Assembly: GCF_013294065.1 (NCBI RefSeq)
Contig: NZ_JABSNM010000015.1
Coordinates: 51,862-115,861, forward strand
Direction: 5' to 3'
From: Sphaerotilus uruguayifluvii
Lineage (GTDB): Bacteria > Pseudomonadota > Gammaproteobacteria > Burkholderiales > Burkholderiaceae_C
DNA: 64,000 nt
Numbering within the stretch: position 1 is the stretch's first letter; each line of letters begins with the position of its first letter. A program made the translations under genes and the position numbers. A model generated the notes under the pieces. The model saw only the letters and a program-made list of their open reading frames with translations, was not told where the DNA came from and did not search any database. Shown one piece after another: positions 46,168 to 57,154 of the stretch.

Positions 46168-47388
46168 TCAGTCGGCCTGCTTGCGCAGGAAGGCCGGGAT
46201 CTCGATCTCGTCCATGCCGTTGGAGGCCAGCGCGTCGACCTTGGCGGCGGCCTGCGTGCGGTTCGGACGCCAGACGCTGGGCGCGGGCGATCCGGTCTGC
46301 ACGCCACCGCGGTGCGAGTCGACCAGCGGATGCGTCAGCACCGGGATGTTGTCGGTGCCGGTGCGCTGGGCGCCGCCGACCTGAGACACCACCTGCACGA
46401 CACGCTGCTGCGGCGCGACCGGCTGCACCTTCGTGCCCGACGACAGGCCGGTGGCGATGACGGTCACGCGCAGCGCGTCGCCCAGGCTCTCGTCGTACGC
46501 GGTGCCGTAGATGACATGCGCCTCTTCCGCGGCATAGCGGCGGATGGTGGTCATCGCGTTGCGGCTTTCCGACAGCTTGAAGGTCTGCTTGCCGGCGGCG
46601 ATCAGCACGAGCACGCCGCGCGCGCCCGACAGGTCCACGCCTTCCAGCAGCGGCGAGGCGACGGCCGCCTCGGCGGCCTTGGTGGCGCGGTCCGGACCGC
46701 TGGCGGTCGCGGTGCCCATCATGGCCTTGCCCGGTTCACTCATGACGGTCTTGACGTCCTCGAAGTCGACGTTGACCAGGCCGGGAATGTGGATGATGTC
46801 GCTGATGCCGCCGACGGCGTTGCGCAGCACGTCGTTGGCCTGGGCGAAGGCCTCTTCCTGGGTGATGTCGTCGCCGAGGACCTCGAGCAGCTTCTCGTTG
46901 AGCACGACGATCAGCGAGTCGACATTGGCCTCGAGCTCGTTGAGACCGCTGTCGGCCTGCTTCATGCGACGCGGCCCCTCGAACTCGAAGGGCTTGGTGA
47001 CCACGCCGACGGTCAGGATGCCCATGTCCTTGGCCAGGCGGGCGATGACCGGTGCCGCGCCGGTGCCGGTGCCACCGCCCATGCCGGCGGTGATGAAGAC
47101 CATGTGGGCGCCTTCCAGCGCGGCCTTGATGCGGTCGACCGCTTCCTCGGCCGAGGCCTTGCCGGCCTCCGGACGCGAGCCCGCGCCCAGGCCGGTGTGG
47201 CCGAGCTGCAGCAGCGTGTGCGCCTTGGAGCGGTTCAGCGCCTGCGCGTCGGTGTTGGCGCAGATGAACTCCACGCCCTGCACACCCTGATTGATCATGT
47301 GGTCGACCGCGTTGCCGCCGCCACCACCCACGCCGATCACCTTGATCTGCGTGCCCTGATTGAACTCTTCGATCATCTCGATACCCAT
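46168..47388 (-). CDS. ftsZ: Cell division protein FtsZ
   Basis: Tubulin-like GTPase that forms the division ring. The 406-aa protein has IKVIGVGGGGGNAVDHMI near the N-terminus, the tubulin signature GGGTGTGAAPVIA near residue 110, and NVDFEDVKTVM. It ends with the conserved peptide EIEIPAFLRKQAD that binds FtsA and ZapD-type partners. ZapD is encoded at the left end of this window. AAGGAGAG precedes the ATG. A gap of 32 bp follows ftsA. Confidence 0.98.
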   Translation of the reverse strand: MGIEMIEEFNQGTQIKVIGVGGGGGNAVDHMINQGVQGVEFICANTDAQALNRSKAHTLLQLGHTGLGAGSRPEAGKASAEEAVDRIKAALEGAHMVFITAGMGGGTGTGAAPVIARLAKDMGILTVGVVTKPFEFEGPRRMKQADSGLNELEANVDSLIVVLNEKLLEVLGDDITQEEAFAQANDVLRNAVGGISDIIHIPGLVNVDFEDVKTVMSEPGKAMMGTATASGPDRATKAAEAAVASPLLEGVDLSGARGVLVLIAAGKQTFKLSESRNAMTTIRRYAAEEAHVIYGTAYDESLGDALRVTVIATGLSSGTKVQPVAPQQRVVQVVSQVGGAQRTGTDNIPVLTHPLVDSHRGGVQTGSPAPSVWRPNRTQAAAKVDALASNGMDEIEIPAFLRKQAD

Positions 47389-47420
47389 GCCGCTCTCCTT
47401 GCGTCTGTGTCTGAATTACA

Positions 47421-48662
47421 TCAGAAACTTTTCAGGAACCAATCCCTCGCCCGACCGAACAGCCCCTGGGCCAGTCCAGGGGCCGCCACGCCGGGCTGGG
47501 CCGACCTCGCACCGCGCATGCGGGCCAGCCTCGCCTCTTCCAGCAGACCCATCGCCGTCGCTGAACGAGGGCTTGCCACCATGTCGTAGAGCGCCCCGCC
47601 ATAGGTCGGAATGCCCTTTCTCACCGGCTTGAGGAAGATGTCCTCGGCCAGCTCGACCATACCCGGCATCACAGCCGATCCACCGGTCAGGACAATGCCC
47701 GAAGAGAGAAGTTCCTCGTAGCCACTTTCCCTGATCACCTGCTGGACAAGCGTGAATATCTCCTCCACGCGCGGCTCGATGACGCCGGCCAGCGCCTGGC
47801 GGCTCAGCACCCGCGGTACCCGGTCGCCCAGGCCCGGCACCTCGAGCTGCTCGGACGGATCGGCCAGCAGCTGCTTGGCCACGCCGTACTCGATCTTGAT
47901 CTCCTCGGCGTCCTTGGTCGGCGTGCGCAGCGCCATCGCGATGTCGCTGGTGATCAGATCCCCGGCGATCGGGATCACCGCAGTATGACGGATGGCGCCG
48001 TCCGTGAATATCGCCACGTCGGTGGTCCCGGCACCGATGTCGACCAGCGCCACGCCCAGCGACTTCTCGTCCGGCGTGAGCACCGACTGGCTCGACGCGC
48101 TCGGGTTCAGCACCAGCTGCTCGACCTCGAGGCCGCAGCGGCGCACGCACTTGACCAGGTTCTCCGCCGCGCTGTGCGAGCCGGTGACGATGTGCACGCG
48201 CACCTCGAGCCGCGCGCCGCTCATGCCGATCGGCTCGCGCACCTCCTGGCCGTCGATGACGAACTCCTGCGGCTCGACCAGCAGCAGGCGCTGGTCGTTG
48301 GGAATGTTGATGGCCTTGGCGGTGTCGACGACGCGCGCGACATCGATCGGCGTGACCTCGCTGTCGCGCACGATGACCATGCCGGTGGAGTTGCGCCCGC
48401 GCACATGACTGCCGGAGATGCCGGTGTAGACCCGGGTGATCTTGCAGTCGGCCATCATCTCGGCCTCCTTCAGCGCCTGCTGGATCGAGTGCATGGTCGC
48501 GTCGATGTTGACGACGACGCCGCGCTTGAGTCCGAGCGACGGCGCCACGCCCAGGCCGGCCAGGCGCAGCTCGCCATCGGGCAGCACCTCGGCCACCACC
48601 GCCATCACCTTGGCGGTGCCGACGTCGAGACCGACGACGAGATCGTTGTATTCCTTGGCCAT
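47421..48662 (-). CDS. ftsA: Cell division protein FtsA
   Basis: Actin-like membrane tether for FtsZ. The 413-aa protein has the phosphate-binding VVGLDVGTAKVMAVVAEV, VALVDIGAGTTDVAIFTDGA and SGIVLTGGSAVMPGMVELAE. The C-terminal amphipathic helix GLFGRARDWFLKSF anchors it to the membrane. The 1C domain (IRVYTGISGSHVRGRNSTG-like; here ITRVYTGISGSHVRG) is present. It starts 29 bp after ftsQ. Confidence 0.97.
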   Translation of the reverse strand: MAKEYNDLVVGLDVGTAKVMAVVAEVLPDGELRLAGLGVAPSLGLKRGVVVNIDATMHSIQQALKEAEMMADCKITRVYTGISGSHVRGRNSTGMVIVRDSEVTPIDVARVVDTAKAINIPNDQRLLLVEPQEFVIDGQEVREPIGMSGARLEVRVHIVTGSHSAAENLVKCVRRCGLEVEQLVLNPSASSQSVLTPDEKSLGVALVDIGAGTTDVAIFTDGAIRHTAVIPIAGDLITSDIAMALRTPTKDAEEIKIEYGVAKQLLADPSEQLEVPGLGDRVPRVLSRQALAGVIEPRVEEIFTLVQQVIRESGYEELLSSGIVLTGGSAVMPGMVELAEDIFLKPVRKGIPTYGGALYDMVASPRSATAMGLLEEARLARMRGARSAQPGVAAPGLAQGLFGRARDWFLKSF

Positions 48663-48691
48663 TCGTGTGTTTCCTCGCGGCGACGTCGGGC

Positions 48692-49525
48692 TCAGTGGCC
48701 CTTGCCCGGCCGCACCGGCTGCGGCGACGTGCCCATGCCCGCCAGCTTCAGCGCATAGCCGTCACTGTGGCGCAGGTCGGCGTACTCGATGGCGCGGTTC
48801 TCGAAGCGGGCGGTGATCTGCCCGACGCTGGTGACGAAGCGTTGGGCGCGCGCGACGATCTCGTCCTGGTCGCCGCGGCCGAGCTCGACGACCGTGCCGC
48901 GGTCGAGCTGCAGCTTCCACGAACCGCGGTCCGACAGCGCCAGCCGCTCGATGCGCGAGCGCATCGGCGCGAACACCGGCACCAGCCGCTTCCACATCGC
49001 CAGCACCTGGGCCGAGGTGTCGCGCGGGCCGCGCAGCGTCGGCATCGTCTCGTCCTCGACGTCGCCGAGGTTGACCTCGAAGACCTCGCCGAAGCTGTTG
49101 ACCAGCAGGTCGTCCTCGGCGTCGCCGCGCTCCCAGAAGGCGACCGGGCGATGTTCCTCGAGCCGCACGACCAGGTCATGCGGCCAGACGCGCCGGACCT
49201 CGGCGCGGCGCACCCACGGCACCGACTCGAAGGCCTGGCGGGCCTCGCGCAGGTCCATCGTCAGGTAGCTGCCTTTCAGGCGCGGCATCGCGTGGCGGCT
49301 GATCGAGTCGGCGGTGTTGTGCTCGACCTCGCCCTCGACGTGGATCTGACGCAGCGCGAACCACGGCGAATGCACCAGCCAGTTGCCGGCCGCGACCAGC
49401 ACCGCCAGCACCAGCACCCAGATCAGCAGCGTCGCGCCCGAGCGCATCAGCTGCACGTCGACCGGCAGCGGCGGCGTGCCGGACTGCGGCGGCATCGGGG
49501 TGGCGGCGGGGCCCTGCATCCTCAT
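48692..49525 (-). CDS. ftsQ: Cell division protein FtsQ
   Basis: Single-span inner-membrane protein that recruits FtsB/FtsL to the divisome. The 277-aa protein has a cytoplasmic start and one membrane helix (GATLLIWVLVLAVLVAAGNW). The periplasmic POTRA-like domain follows (FALRQIHVEGEVEHNTADSI, SYLTMDLREARQAFESVPWV, RRVWPHDLVVRLEEHRPVAF), then the FtsQ beta domain. It starts 19 bp after ddlB. A second Met at residue 3 is an alternative start. Confidence 0.95.
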   Translation of the reverse strand: MRMQGPAATPMPPQSGTPPLPVDVQLMRSGATLLIWVLVLAVLVAAGNWLVHSPWFALRQIHVEGEVEHNTADSISRHAMPRLKGSYLTMDLREARQAFESVPWVRRAEVRRVWPHDLVVRLEEHRPVAFWERGDAEDDLLVNSFGEVFEVNLGDVEDETMPTLRGPRDTSAQVLAMWKRLVPVFAPMRSRIERLALSDRGSWKLQLDRGTVVELGRGDQDEIVARAQRFVTSVGQITARFENRAIEYADLRHSDGYALKLAGMGTSPQPVRPGKGH

Positions 49526-49544
49526 CGACTTCTCCGAGGGCGCA

Positions 49545-50546
49545 TCAGCCGCGCGCGGCCGGCGCGGCGTCGAGCCGGGCCGCCGCCAGCAGCCGCAGGC
49601 ACAGGTCCTCGTAGCTGACGCCGGCCGCGCGGGCCGACATCGGCACCAGCGAGTGGCCGGTCATGCCGGGCGAGGTGTTCATCTCGAGCAGGAAGGCCTG
49701 GCGATCGCTGGCGCGGATCATCAGGTCGGCGCGGCCCCAGCCGCGGCAGCCCAGCGCCTTGTAGGCGGCCACGACGATGCGCTGGATCTCGCGCTCCTCG
49801 TGCTCGGGCAGGCCGCTCGGGCAGAGGTAGCGCACCTCGTCGGTGAAGTACTTGTTCTGGTAGTCGTAGCCGGCCTCGGGCGGCACGATGCGGATGACCG
49901 GCAGCGCATGCGCGCTCTCGCCCTCGCCCAGCACCGGGCAGGTGATCTCGTCGCCGGCGATGAAGGCCTCGGCCAGCACGTCCGGATCGTGGCGCAGCGA
50001 CTCCTCGACCGCCGCGGCGACCCGCGCCGCCTCGAGGACCTTGGTCACGCCGATCGACGAGCCCTCGCGCGGCGGCTTGACGATCAGCGGCAGGCCCAGG
50101 CGGGCCGGCAGCGCGGCGACGGCCTCGGGCGACTGCTCCTCGGGCGCCAGGCGCACATGCGCCGGCGTCGGCAGCCCCTCGGCGATCCAGACGCGCTTGG
50201 TCATCACCTTGTCCATCGCGATCGCCGAGGCCATCACGCCGGAGCCGGTGTAGGGAATGCCCATCATCTCGAGCGCGCCCTGCACGCAGCCGTCCTCGCC
50301 ATGGCGGCCGTGCAGCGCGATGAAGGCACGCTCGAAGCCCTGCTCGCGCAGCTCGTGCAGGTCGCGCTCCGCCGGATCGAAGGCATGCGCGTCGACGCCG
50401 CGCGAGCGCAGCGCCGCCAGCACGCCCGAGCCGCTCATCAGCGAGATCTCGCGCTCGGCGGAGGTGCCGCCCATCAGCACCGCCACCTTGCCCAGCGCGC
50501 GGGCATCGACGTTCACGACCGGTTCCTGGGGACTCGGGGCACTCAT
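49545..50546 (-). CDS. ddlB: D-alanine--D-alanine ligase
   Basis: Makes the D-Ala-D-Ala dipeptide for the peptidoglycan stem. The 333-aa protein has [40 protein letters not shown] and [20 protein letters not shown]. The C-terminal metal site is [20 protein letters not shown]. The lid [13 protein letters not shown] carries the Tyr of D-Ala-specific ligases. Its ATG shares one base with the murC stop (TGATG). Confidence 0.97.
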   Translation of the reverse strand: MSAPSPQEPVVNVDARALGKVAVLMGGTSAEREISLMSGSGVLAALRSRGVDAHAFDPAERDLHELREQGFERAFIALHGRHGEDGCVQGALEMMGIPYTGSGVMASAIAMDKVMTKRVWIAEGLPTPAHVRLAPEEQSPEAVAALPARLGLPLIVKPPREGSSIGVTKVLEAARVAAAVEESLRHDPDVLAEAFIAGDEITCPVLGEGESAHALPVIRIVPPEAGYDYQNKYFTDEVRYLCPSGLPEHEEREIQRIVVAAYKALGCRGWGRADLMIRASDRQAFLLEMNTSPGMTGHSLVPMSARAAGVSYEDLCLRLLAAARLDAAPAARG

Positions 50547-51967
50547 CACGCACGCTCCTTCTGCAGGTCGTTCAGCAGCTCGATCACCTTGGCAGGCACG
50601 CCGCCGATGGAGCCCGCGCCCATCGCGATGACGACGTCGCCGCCGCGCACCTGCTCCAGCAGGGTCTGCGGCAGTTCGGCGATGTCGTCGACGAAGACCG
50701 GATCGACCCGGCCGGCCACGCGCAGCGCGCGGGTCATCGCACGGCCGTCGGCGGCGACGATCGGCGCCTCGCCGGCGGCGTAGACCTCGGTCAGCAGCAC
50801 CGCGTCGGCAGTGCCCAGCACCTTGACGAAGTCCTCGAAGCAGTCGCGGGTGCGGGTGTAGCGGTGCGGCTGGAAGACCAGCACCAGGCGCTGGCCGGGA
50901 AAGGCCCCGCGCGCGGCGGCGATCACCGCGGCCATCTCGACCGGGTGGTGGCCGTAGTCGTCGATCAGCGTGAACTGGCCGCCGTCGCGCGCCGGGTGGT
51001 CGCCCCAGCGCTGGAAGCGCCGGCCCACGCCGCCGAACTTCGCCAGCGCGGCGACGATCGGTGCATCCGGCAGCTCCAGCTCGGTGGCGATGGCGATGGC
51101 CGCCAGCGCGTTGCGCACGTTGTGCTCGCCGGGCAGGTTCAGCGTGATCTGCAGGTCGGGCAGCGTCACGCCGTTGCGGCGCTGGCAGGTGAAGCGCATC
51201 TGGCCGCCGGGCAGCGCCTGCACGTCGACCGCGCGCACCTGCACGTCCTCGCCCAGGCCGTAGCTGATGACCGGGCGCGAGATCATCGGCAGGATCGAGC
51301 GCACGCCGGGGTCGTCGGTGCACAGCACCGCCGAGCCGTAGAACGGCATCTTGTGCAGGAAGTCGACGAAGGCCTGCTTCAGGCGCGCGAAGTCGTGCCC
51401 GTAGGTGTCCATGTGGTCGGCGTCGATGTTGGTGACGACCGACAGCACCGGCAGCAGGTTCAGGAAGGAGGCGTCGGACTCGTCGGCCTCGACGACGATG
51501 TACTCGCCCGAGCCCAGCGCCGAGTTGGCGCCGGCCGAGTTGAGCTTGCCGCCGATGACGAAGGTGGGATCGACGCCGGCCTCGGCCAGCACGCTGGTCA
51601 CCAGCGAGGTGGTGGTCGTCTTGCCGTGCGTGCCGGCGATGGCGATGCCCTTCTTCAGGCGCATCAGCTCGGCCAGCATCACCGCGCGCGGCACCACCGG
51701 GATGCGGCGCGAGCGCGCGGCGATCACCTCGGGGTTGTCGCCCTTCACCGCGGTGGAGGTGACCACCGCCTGCGCGCCCTCGATGTGCGCGGCGTCGTGG
51801 CCGATGTGGATGCGGATGCCCAGCTCGGCCAGCCGGCGCGTCACCGCGCCGTCGGCCTGGTCGGAGCCGGAGACGGCGTAGCCGAGGTTGTGCAGGATCT
51901 CGGCGATGCCGCTCATGCCGGCGCCGCCGACACCGACGAAGTGGATGTGCTTGACGGCGTGCTTCAT
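50546..51967 (-). CDS. murC: UDP-N-acetylmuramate--L-alanine ligase
   Basis: Adds L-alanine to UDP-MurNAc. The 473-aa protein begins [20 protein letters not shown] (NAD-like UDP-substrate motif), has the Mur-ligase P-loop [16 protein letters not shown], the [20 protein letters not shown] segment with the Mg ligand Glu, [14 protein letters not shown] and [14 protein letters not shown]. The length and order match MurC. It overlaps murG by 4 nt (ATGA) and ddlB by 1 nt. Confidence 0.98.
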   Translation of the reverse strand: MKHAVKHIHFVGVGGAGMSGIAEILHNLGYAVSGSDQADGAVTRRLAELGIRIHIGHDAAHIEGAQAVVTSTAVKGDNPEVIAARSRRIPVVPRAVMLAELMRLKKGIAIAGTHGKTTTTSLVTSVLAEAGVDPTFVIGGKLNSAGANSALGSGEYIVVEADESDASFLNLLPVLSVVTNIDADHMDTYGHDFARLKQAFVDFLHKMPFYGSAVLCTDDPGVRSILPMISRPVISYGLGEDVQVRAVDVQALPGGQMRFTCQRRNGVTLPDLQITLNLPGEHNVRNALAAIAIATELELPDAPIVAALAKFGGVGRRFQRWGDHPARDGGQFTLIDDYGHHPVEMAAVIAAARGAFPGQRLVLVFQPHRYTRTRDCFEDFVKVLGTADAVLLTEVYAAGEAPIVAADGRAMTRALRVAGRVDPVFVDDIAELPQTLLEQVRGGDVVIAMGAGSIGGVPAKVIELLNDLQKERA

Positions 51968-53094
51968 GCTTGCTTGAGGGTCGTCATCAGGGGATTCGTG
52001 AGGTGCTCGATCTCGTCGGCGACACGCTGGGCCGCACGCGGCTGCGCCAGCGTGCGCGCGCGCTGCGCCATCTGCAGCAGCCGGGTGCGGTCGAGCCGGC
52101 GCAGCAGGTCGGCCAGCGTCTCGGGCGACAGCTCGGCCTGCGGCAGGTGGACCGCCGCCTTCTGCCGGTCCATCCAGATCGCATTGTCGCGCTGGTGCGC
52201 GGTGGTGCTGACGATCAGCGGCACCAGCACGCTGGGCACGCCGGCGGCGCACAGCTCGCTGACCGTCACCGCGCCGGCGCGGCAGACGATCAGGTCGCAC
52301 TCGGCCAGGCGCCGCGGCATGTCCTCGATGAAGGGCACGACCTCCAGGCCGGCCGTCGCCGAGGGCTCCAGCCCGGCCTGCGCATAGGCCGCGCGCACCG
52401 TCTCGAGGTGGGCGGTGCCGGTCTGGTGGGTGACGACCGGGCGCTCGGCCGGGCGCAGCCGCGCCAGCGCGCGCGGCAGCGTCTCGTTGAGCACCTGCGC
52501 GCCCAGGCTGCCGCCGACCACCAGCACCCGCAACGGGCCGGTGCGGCCGGCAAAGCGCTGCTCGGGCGGCGCGATCGCCTCGATCTCGGCGCGCACCGGG
52601 TTGCCGGTGACGATGCCCTGGGCCACGCCGCGCGCGGCCTCGCCGTCGAAGCCGAAGGCGACCCGGTCGGCGAAGCGCAGCAGCGAGCGGTTCGACAGCA
52701 GCAGGCCCGCGTCCGCGTTGACCAGCATCAGCGGGCGCCCCAGCAGCCGCGCGATCAGCCCGCCGGGAAAGCAGACATAGCCGCCCATGCCCAGCACCGC
52801 CGTCGTCGAGCGCCGGCGCAGGATGCCGAGGCACTGCGCCAGCGCGCGCGCGAGCTGCAGCCCGCCGCGCAGCAGCCCGAGCGCGCCCTTGCCGCGCAGG
52901 CCGGCGAAGCCGATGGTGTCCATCGGGATGCCCGTCGGCGGCACCAGGCGGTTCTCCATGCCCTTCGGGGTGCCCAGCCAGCTGACGGTCCAGCCGCGGC
53001 GCAGCATCTCGCGCGCCACCGCCAGGCCCGGCATGATGTGACCGCCGGTGCCGGCGGCCATGATGACCAGATGACGCTGTTCCGACGCGCTCAT
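51964..53094 (-). CDS. murG: UDP-N-acetylglucosamine--MurNAc-pentapeptide transferase
   Basis: Inner-membrane-associated glycosyltransferase converting lipid I to lipid II. The 376-aa GT-B protein has the first G-loop [20 protein letters not shown], the second [20 protein letters not shown], and the third-type region [20 protein letters not shown] with [24 protein letters not shown] is conserved too. It overlaps ftsW by 4 nt and murC by 4 nt. Confidence 0.97.
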   Translation of the reverse strand: MSASEQRHLVIMAAGTGGHIMPGLAVAREMLRRGWTVSWLGTPKGMENRLVPPTGIPMDTIGFAGLRGKGALGLLRGGLQLARALAQCLGILRRRSTTAVLGMGGYVCFPGGLIARLLGRPLMLVNADAGLLLSNRSLLRFADRVAFGFDGEAARGVAQGIVTGNPVRAEIEAIAPPEQRFAGRTGPLRVLVVGGSLGAQVLNETLPRALARLRPAERPVVTHQTGTAHLETVRAAYAQAGLEPSATAGLEVVPFIEDMPRRLAECDLIVCRAGAVTVSELCAAGVPSVLVPLIVSTTAHQRDNAIWMDRQKAAVHLPQAELSPETLADLLRRLDRTRLLQMAQRARTLAQPRAAQRVADEIEHLTNPLMTTLKQA

Positions 53095-54344
53095 GGGCGG
53101 CCTCCTCTGAGGATCTGGCGGTTTTCCATGTCGATGCGCAGCACCACCGCCAGGGCCACGCAGGTCAGGATGATCGCCGAGCCGCCATAGCTCAGCAGCG
53201 GCAGCGTCAGGCCCTTGGTGGGCAGCACGCCCAGGTTGACGCCCATGTTGATGAAGGCCTGTCCGCCCATCCACAGGCCGATGCCCTGGGCGGTCAGGCC
53301 CGAGAACACCCGGTCGAGCGCCACCGCCTGGCGGCCGATCACGAAGATGCGCCGCACCATCCAGAAGAAGGCGACGATGACGACCAGCACGCCGGCCAGG
53401 CCGAGCTCCTCGCCGATGATGGCGAGCAGGAAGTCGGTGTGCGCCTCGGGCAGGTAGTGCAGCTTCTCGAGCGACTGGCCCAGGCCCTGGCCGAAGTACT
53501 CGCCGCGGCCGAAGGCGATCAGCGAGTGCGTGAGCTGGTAGGCCTTGCCGTCGGCATTGTCCTTCGACCAGGGATCGAGGAAGGCGAAGATGCGCCCGCG
53601 CTTTTCCGGCGAGATGGTGATCACCAGCACCAGGGCCGAGACCAGCACGCCGATCATGATCGCGAACACCCGGCCGTTGACGCCGCCCAGGAACAGGATG
53701 CCCATCGAGATGATGGCCACCACCATGAAGGCGCCCATGTCCGGCTCGGCCAGCAGCAGCAGGCCCACCACGCCCAGCGCGATGGCCATCGGCAGCACCG
53801 CGCGGGTGAAGCTCTCCTTCACGTCCATCTTGCGCATCATGTAGCTGGCGGCGTACATCGCCATCGCCAGCTTGACCAGCTCGCTGGGCTGGAAGTTCAT
53901 GACGCCCAGCGGAATCCAGCGCCGCGAGCGGTTGACCACCTTGCCGATGCCCGGGATCAGCACCAGGATCAGCAGCAGCAGCGCCGCGACGAACAGCCAC
54001 GGCGCCCAGCGCTCCCAGGTCCGCATCGGGATCGCCAGCGTCACGCAGGCGGCGATGACCGCCAGCGCGATCGACAGCACATGGCGCGACATGAAGTGGG
54101 TCGCGGCGTAGTTGCTGTACTTCGGGCTGTCGGGCAGCTGGATCGAGGCCGAGTAGACCATCACCAGCCCGAGCGCGATCAGCCCGGCGATGACCCAGGC
54201 CAGCATCTCGTCGAAGCCGACCCAGCGCGGCGGCGTGCCCGACGACAGACCGGTCCAGCTGCGCACCGGCACGTCGGCCGCGTCGCCGCGGCGCGTCAGG
54301 CGGCTCCAGAAGCCGCCCGGGCTTCCCCCGAGGTTGGCGCTCAT
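53091..54344 (-). CDS. ftsW: Septal peptidoglycan polymerase FtsW (SEDS family)
   Basis: SEDS-family glycosyltransferase that works with FtsI to make septal peptidoglycan. The 417-aa protein has about ten membrane helices after a 45-residue cytoplasmic start. Family motifs are [60 protein letters not shown] (with [12 protein letters not shown]) and [11 protein letters not shown]. It overlaps murD and murG by 4 nt each. Confidence 0.97.
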   Translation of the reverse strand: MSANLGGSPGGFWSRLTRRGDAADVPVRSWTGLSSGTPPRWVGFDEMLAWVIAGLIALGLVMVYSASIQLPDSPKYSNYAATHFMSRHVLSIALAVIAACVTLAIPMRTWERWAPWLFVAALLLLILVLIPGIGKVVNRSRRWIPLGVMNFQPSELVKLAMAMYAASYMMRKMDVKESFTRAVLPMAIALGVVGLLLLAEPDMGAFMVVAIISMGILFLGGVNGRVFAIMIGVLVSALVLVITISPEKRGRIFAFLDPWSKDNADGKAYQLTHSLIAFGRGEYFGQGLGQSLEKLHYLPEAHTDFLLAIIGEELGLAGVLVVIVAFFWMVRRIFVIGRQAVALDRVFSGLTAQGIGLWMGGQAFINMGVNLGVLPTKGLTLPLLSYGGSAIILTCVALAVVLRIDMENRQILRGGRP

Positions 54345-55927
54345 GCCCCGAACTCCCCGCGCTCCTGCGCGATCGCCTCGACCTCGGCGACGAAGACCTC
54401 GGCGCGGTGGGCATAGTTGCGGAACATGTCGAGGCTGGCGCAGGCCGGGCTCAGCAGCACCGCATCGCCCGAACGGGCCTGCGCGAAGCTCCAGCGCACC
54501 GCCGCCTCCAGCGTGTCGAAGCGCTCGACCGGCAGCGCCACGTCGGCGAGTACGGCGGCGATCGCGCCGGCATCGCGGCCGATCAGCGCCACCGAGCGCG
54601 CGTGCGCGGCCACCGGCGCGGCCAGCGGCCCGAAGTCCTGGCCCTTGCCGTCGCCGCCCAGGACCAGCGCCAGCCGTCCGGGCAGCCGATCGGCCCCGAG
54701 ACCGGTCAGCGCCGCGACGGTGGCGCCGACATTGGTGCCCTTGCTGTCGTCGTAGGCGTCGATGCCGTCGATCGTGCGGATGAACTCGACCCGGTGCGGC
54801 TCGCCGCGGTACTCGCGCAAGCCGTGCAGCATCGGCGCCAGCGGCACGCCGGCGGCGCTGGCCAGCGCGAGCGCGGCCAGCGCGTTGGCGGCGTTGTGGC
54901 GGCCGCGGATGCGCAGCGCATCGGCCGGCATCAGCCGCTGCAGCACCACCGGCACCGCACCGGCGCCCGCACCGCCACGGCGGCCGCGCGGCAGCTCGTC
55001 CTCGGCCGCCTGCGCCCGGGCCAGCCAGGCCATGCCGTTCTCGACCACCAGGCCCCAGTCGCCCGGGCGGCGCGGCGCGTCCAGCCCGAAGCGCACCACC
55101 GGCGCGGGCGCCTCCTCGGCAGGCGTCGCGGCGCGGCCGCGCACCGGGCGGGCCGCCGGCTCGGCCGGCGCCATCGCCTCGACCATCGCATCGTCGCGGT
55201 TGAGCACCCGCACGCCGCGGCGGCCGAAGATGCGCGCCTTCGCCTCGGCGTAGGCGGCCATCGAGCCGTGCCAGTCGAGGTGGTCCTGGGTGATGTTGAG
55301 CACGGTGGCGGCGGTCGGCTCGAAGTCGGTCACTCCGTCGAGCTGGAAGCTCGAGAGCTCCAGCACCCAGACCTCGGGCAGACCTGCGGCCTCGTCGTCC
55401 GGAGCCGCCGCCTGGCGGTCCAGCGCCTCGCCCAGCGTGCCCAGCAGCGTCGGACCGATGTTGCCGGCCAGGCCGACGCGCAGGCCGGCGCGCTCGCACA
55501 GCTGCGCGGTCAGCGAGGTGGTCGTCGTCTTGCCGTTGGTGCCGGTGATGGCCAGCACCTTGGGCGCGTAGCCGCGCGCGCGCTGCAGGTCGCGCAGCGC
55601 CCAGGCGAACAGCGTGAGCTCGCCGCCGACCGGCAGGCCGCGCCGGGCGGCCTCGTCCAGCAGCGGACGCAGCACCGGGTCGTTCGGCGCCAGCCCCGGG
55701 CTCTTGAAGACCGCATGCACGCCCTCGAGCAGCGCCGGATCGGGCGCGCCGCAGCGCAGCTCGGCGCCGGGCACATCACGCTCGAGCGCACCGGCCTGCG
55801 GCGGCGCGGCGCGGGTGTCGGCCACGACGATGCGCGCCGCGCCGCAGCGCCGCGCCCAGCGCGCCATCGCCAGGCCCGAATCGCCCAGGCCCAGGATCAG
55901 CAGGGCCTTGTCCTTGAGTGCATCCAT
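54341..55927 (-). CDS. murD: UDP-N-acetylmuramoylalanine--D-glutamate ligase
   Basis: Adds D-glutamate to UDP-MurNAc-L-Ala. The 528-aa protein shows [20 protein letters not shown], the P-loop [60 protein letters not shown] and the [15 protein letters not shown] region with the C-terminal substrate site. It is longer than E. coli MurD (438 aa). Most of the extra length is an Ala/Pro/Arg-rich insertion around residues 255-340, which could be a flexible loop. Overlaps ftsW by 4 nt. Confidence 0.96.
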   Translation of the reverse strand: MDALKDKALLILGLGDSGLAMARWARRCGAARIVVADTRAAPPQAGALERDVPGAELRCGAPDPALLEGVHAVFKSPGLAPNDPVLRPLLDEAARRGLPVGGELTLFAWALRDLQRARGYAPKVLAITGTNGKTTTTSLTAQLCERAGLRVGLAGNIGPTLLGTLGEALDRQAAAPDDEAAGLPEVWVLELSSFQLDGVTDFEPTAATVLNITQDHLDWHGSMAAYAEAKARIFGRRGVRVLNRDDAMVEAMAPAEPAARPVRGRAATPAEEAPAPVVRFGLDAPRRPGDWGLVVENGMAWLARAQAAEDELPRGRRGGAGAGAVPVVLQRLMPADALRIRGRHNAANALAALALASAAGVPLAPMLHGLREYRGEPHRVEFIRTIDGIDAYDDSKGTNVGATVAALTGLGADRLPGRLALVLGGDGKGQDFGPLAAPVAAHARSVALIGRDAGAIAAVLADVALPVERFDTLEAAVRWSFAQARSGDAVLLSPACASLDMFRNYAHRAEVFVAEVEAIAQERGEFGA

Positions 55928-55972
55928 CCTCGAATCTCCGGCGCGTGCGTCTCTTCGACGCGTCCCGCGCGT

Positions 55973-57154
55973 TCAGCGCAGCTTCATCGTCGACAGGCCG
56001 ACCAGGCACAGCAGCATCGTGATGATCCAGAAGCGGATCACCACCTGCGTCTCCACCCAGCCCTTCTTCTCGAAGTGGTGGTGCAGCGGCGCCATCAGCA
56101 GGATGCGCCGGCCCTGGCCGTACTTCTTCTTGGTGTACTTGAACCAGCCGACCTGGACCATGACCGACAGCGCCTCGACGACGAAGATGCCGCCCATGAT
56201 CGACAGCACGATCTCCTGGCGCACGATCACCGCGATCGTGCCCAGCGCGCCGCCCAGCGCCAGCGCACCGACGTCGCCCATGAAGACCTGCGCCGGGTGC
56301 GCGTTGAACCACAGGAAGGCCAGCCCCGCGCCGGCCATCGCCGAGCAGAAGATCGAGAGCTCGCCTGCGCCGGGAATGTGCGGCAGGAACAGGTACCTCG
56401 AATAGACCGCGTTGCCGGTCGCGTAGGCGAACAGGCCCAGCGACGCGCCCACCAGCACCACCGGCATGATCGCCAGCCCGTCCAGCCCGTCGGTCAGGTT
56501 GACCGCGTTGCTGAAGCCCACGATGACCAGGTAGGTCAGCGTGATGAAGCCGAACACGCCCAGCGGATAGCTCACCGACTTGAAGAAGGGCACGATCAGG
56601 TCGGCCTTCGGCGGCAGGTCGTTCGAGAAGCCCGACATCACCCAGCGGAAGAACAGCTCGACCACGCGCAGGTTCGAGGTCTCCGAGACGCTGAAGGCCA
56701 GGTAGAGCGCCGCCAGCAGGCCGATCAGCGACTGCCACAGGTACTTCTCGCCCGAGGGCATGCCCTCCGGGTTCTTCTGGACCACCTTGCGCCAGTCGTC
56801 GACCCAGCCGATCGCGCCGTAGCCGAAGGTGACGATCATGACGATCCAGACGAAGCGGTTGCTCCAGTCGAACCACAGCAGCGTCGAGACCGCGATCGAC
56901 AGCAGCACCAGCACGCCGCCCATCGTCGGCGTGCCCTTCTTGACCAGATGCGCCTGCACGCCGTACTCGCGCACCGGCTGGCCGATCTTCAGCTCGGTCA
57001 GCCGACGGATGACCCACGGCCCGAAGGCCAGGCCGAGCAGCAGCGAGGTCATCGCGGCCATCACCGCGCGGAAGGTGATGTACTGGAACACGCGCAGGAA
57101 GCCCAGCGTGTCCGGATACAGGCCTTGCAACCACTGTGCGAGGCTAATGAGCAT
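55973..57154 (-). CDS. mraY: Phospho-N-acetylmuramoyl-pentapeptide transferase
   Basis: Integral membrane enzyme making lipid I. The 393-aa protein has about ten membrane helices and the signatures [20 protein letters not shown], the aspartate motif [26 protein letters not shown] and the loop [20 protein letters not shown]. The C-terminus has [20 protein letters not shown]. It starts inside the end of murF (11-bp overlap) and is followed by a 45-bp gap before murD. Confidence 0.98.
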   Translation of the reverse strand: MLISLAQWLQGLYPDTLGFLRVFQYITFRAVMAAMTSLLLGLAFGPWVIRRLTELKIGQPVREYGVQAHLVKKGTPTMGGVLVLLSIAVSTLLWFDWSNRFVWIVMIVTFGYGAIGWVDDWRKVVQKNPEGMPSGEKYLWQSLIGLLAALYLAFSVSETSNLRVVELFFRWVMSGFSNDLPPKADLIVPFFKSVSYPLGVFGFITLTYLVIVGFSNAVNLTDGLDGLAIMPVVLVGASLGLFAYATGNAVYSRYLFLPHIPGAGELSIFCSAMAGAGLAFLWFNAHPAQVFMGDVGALALGGALGTIAVIVRQEIVLSIMGGIFVVEALSVMVQVGWFKYTKKKYGQGRRILLMAPLHHHFEKKGWVETQVVIRFWIITMLLCLVGLSTMKLR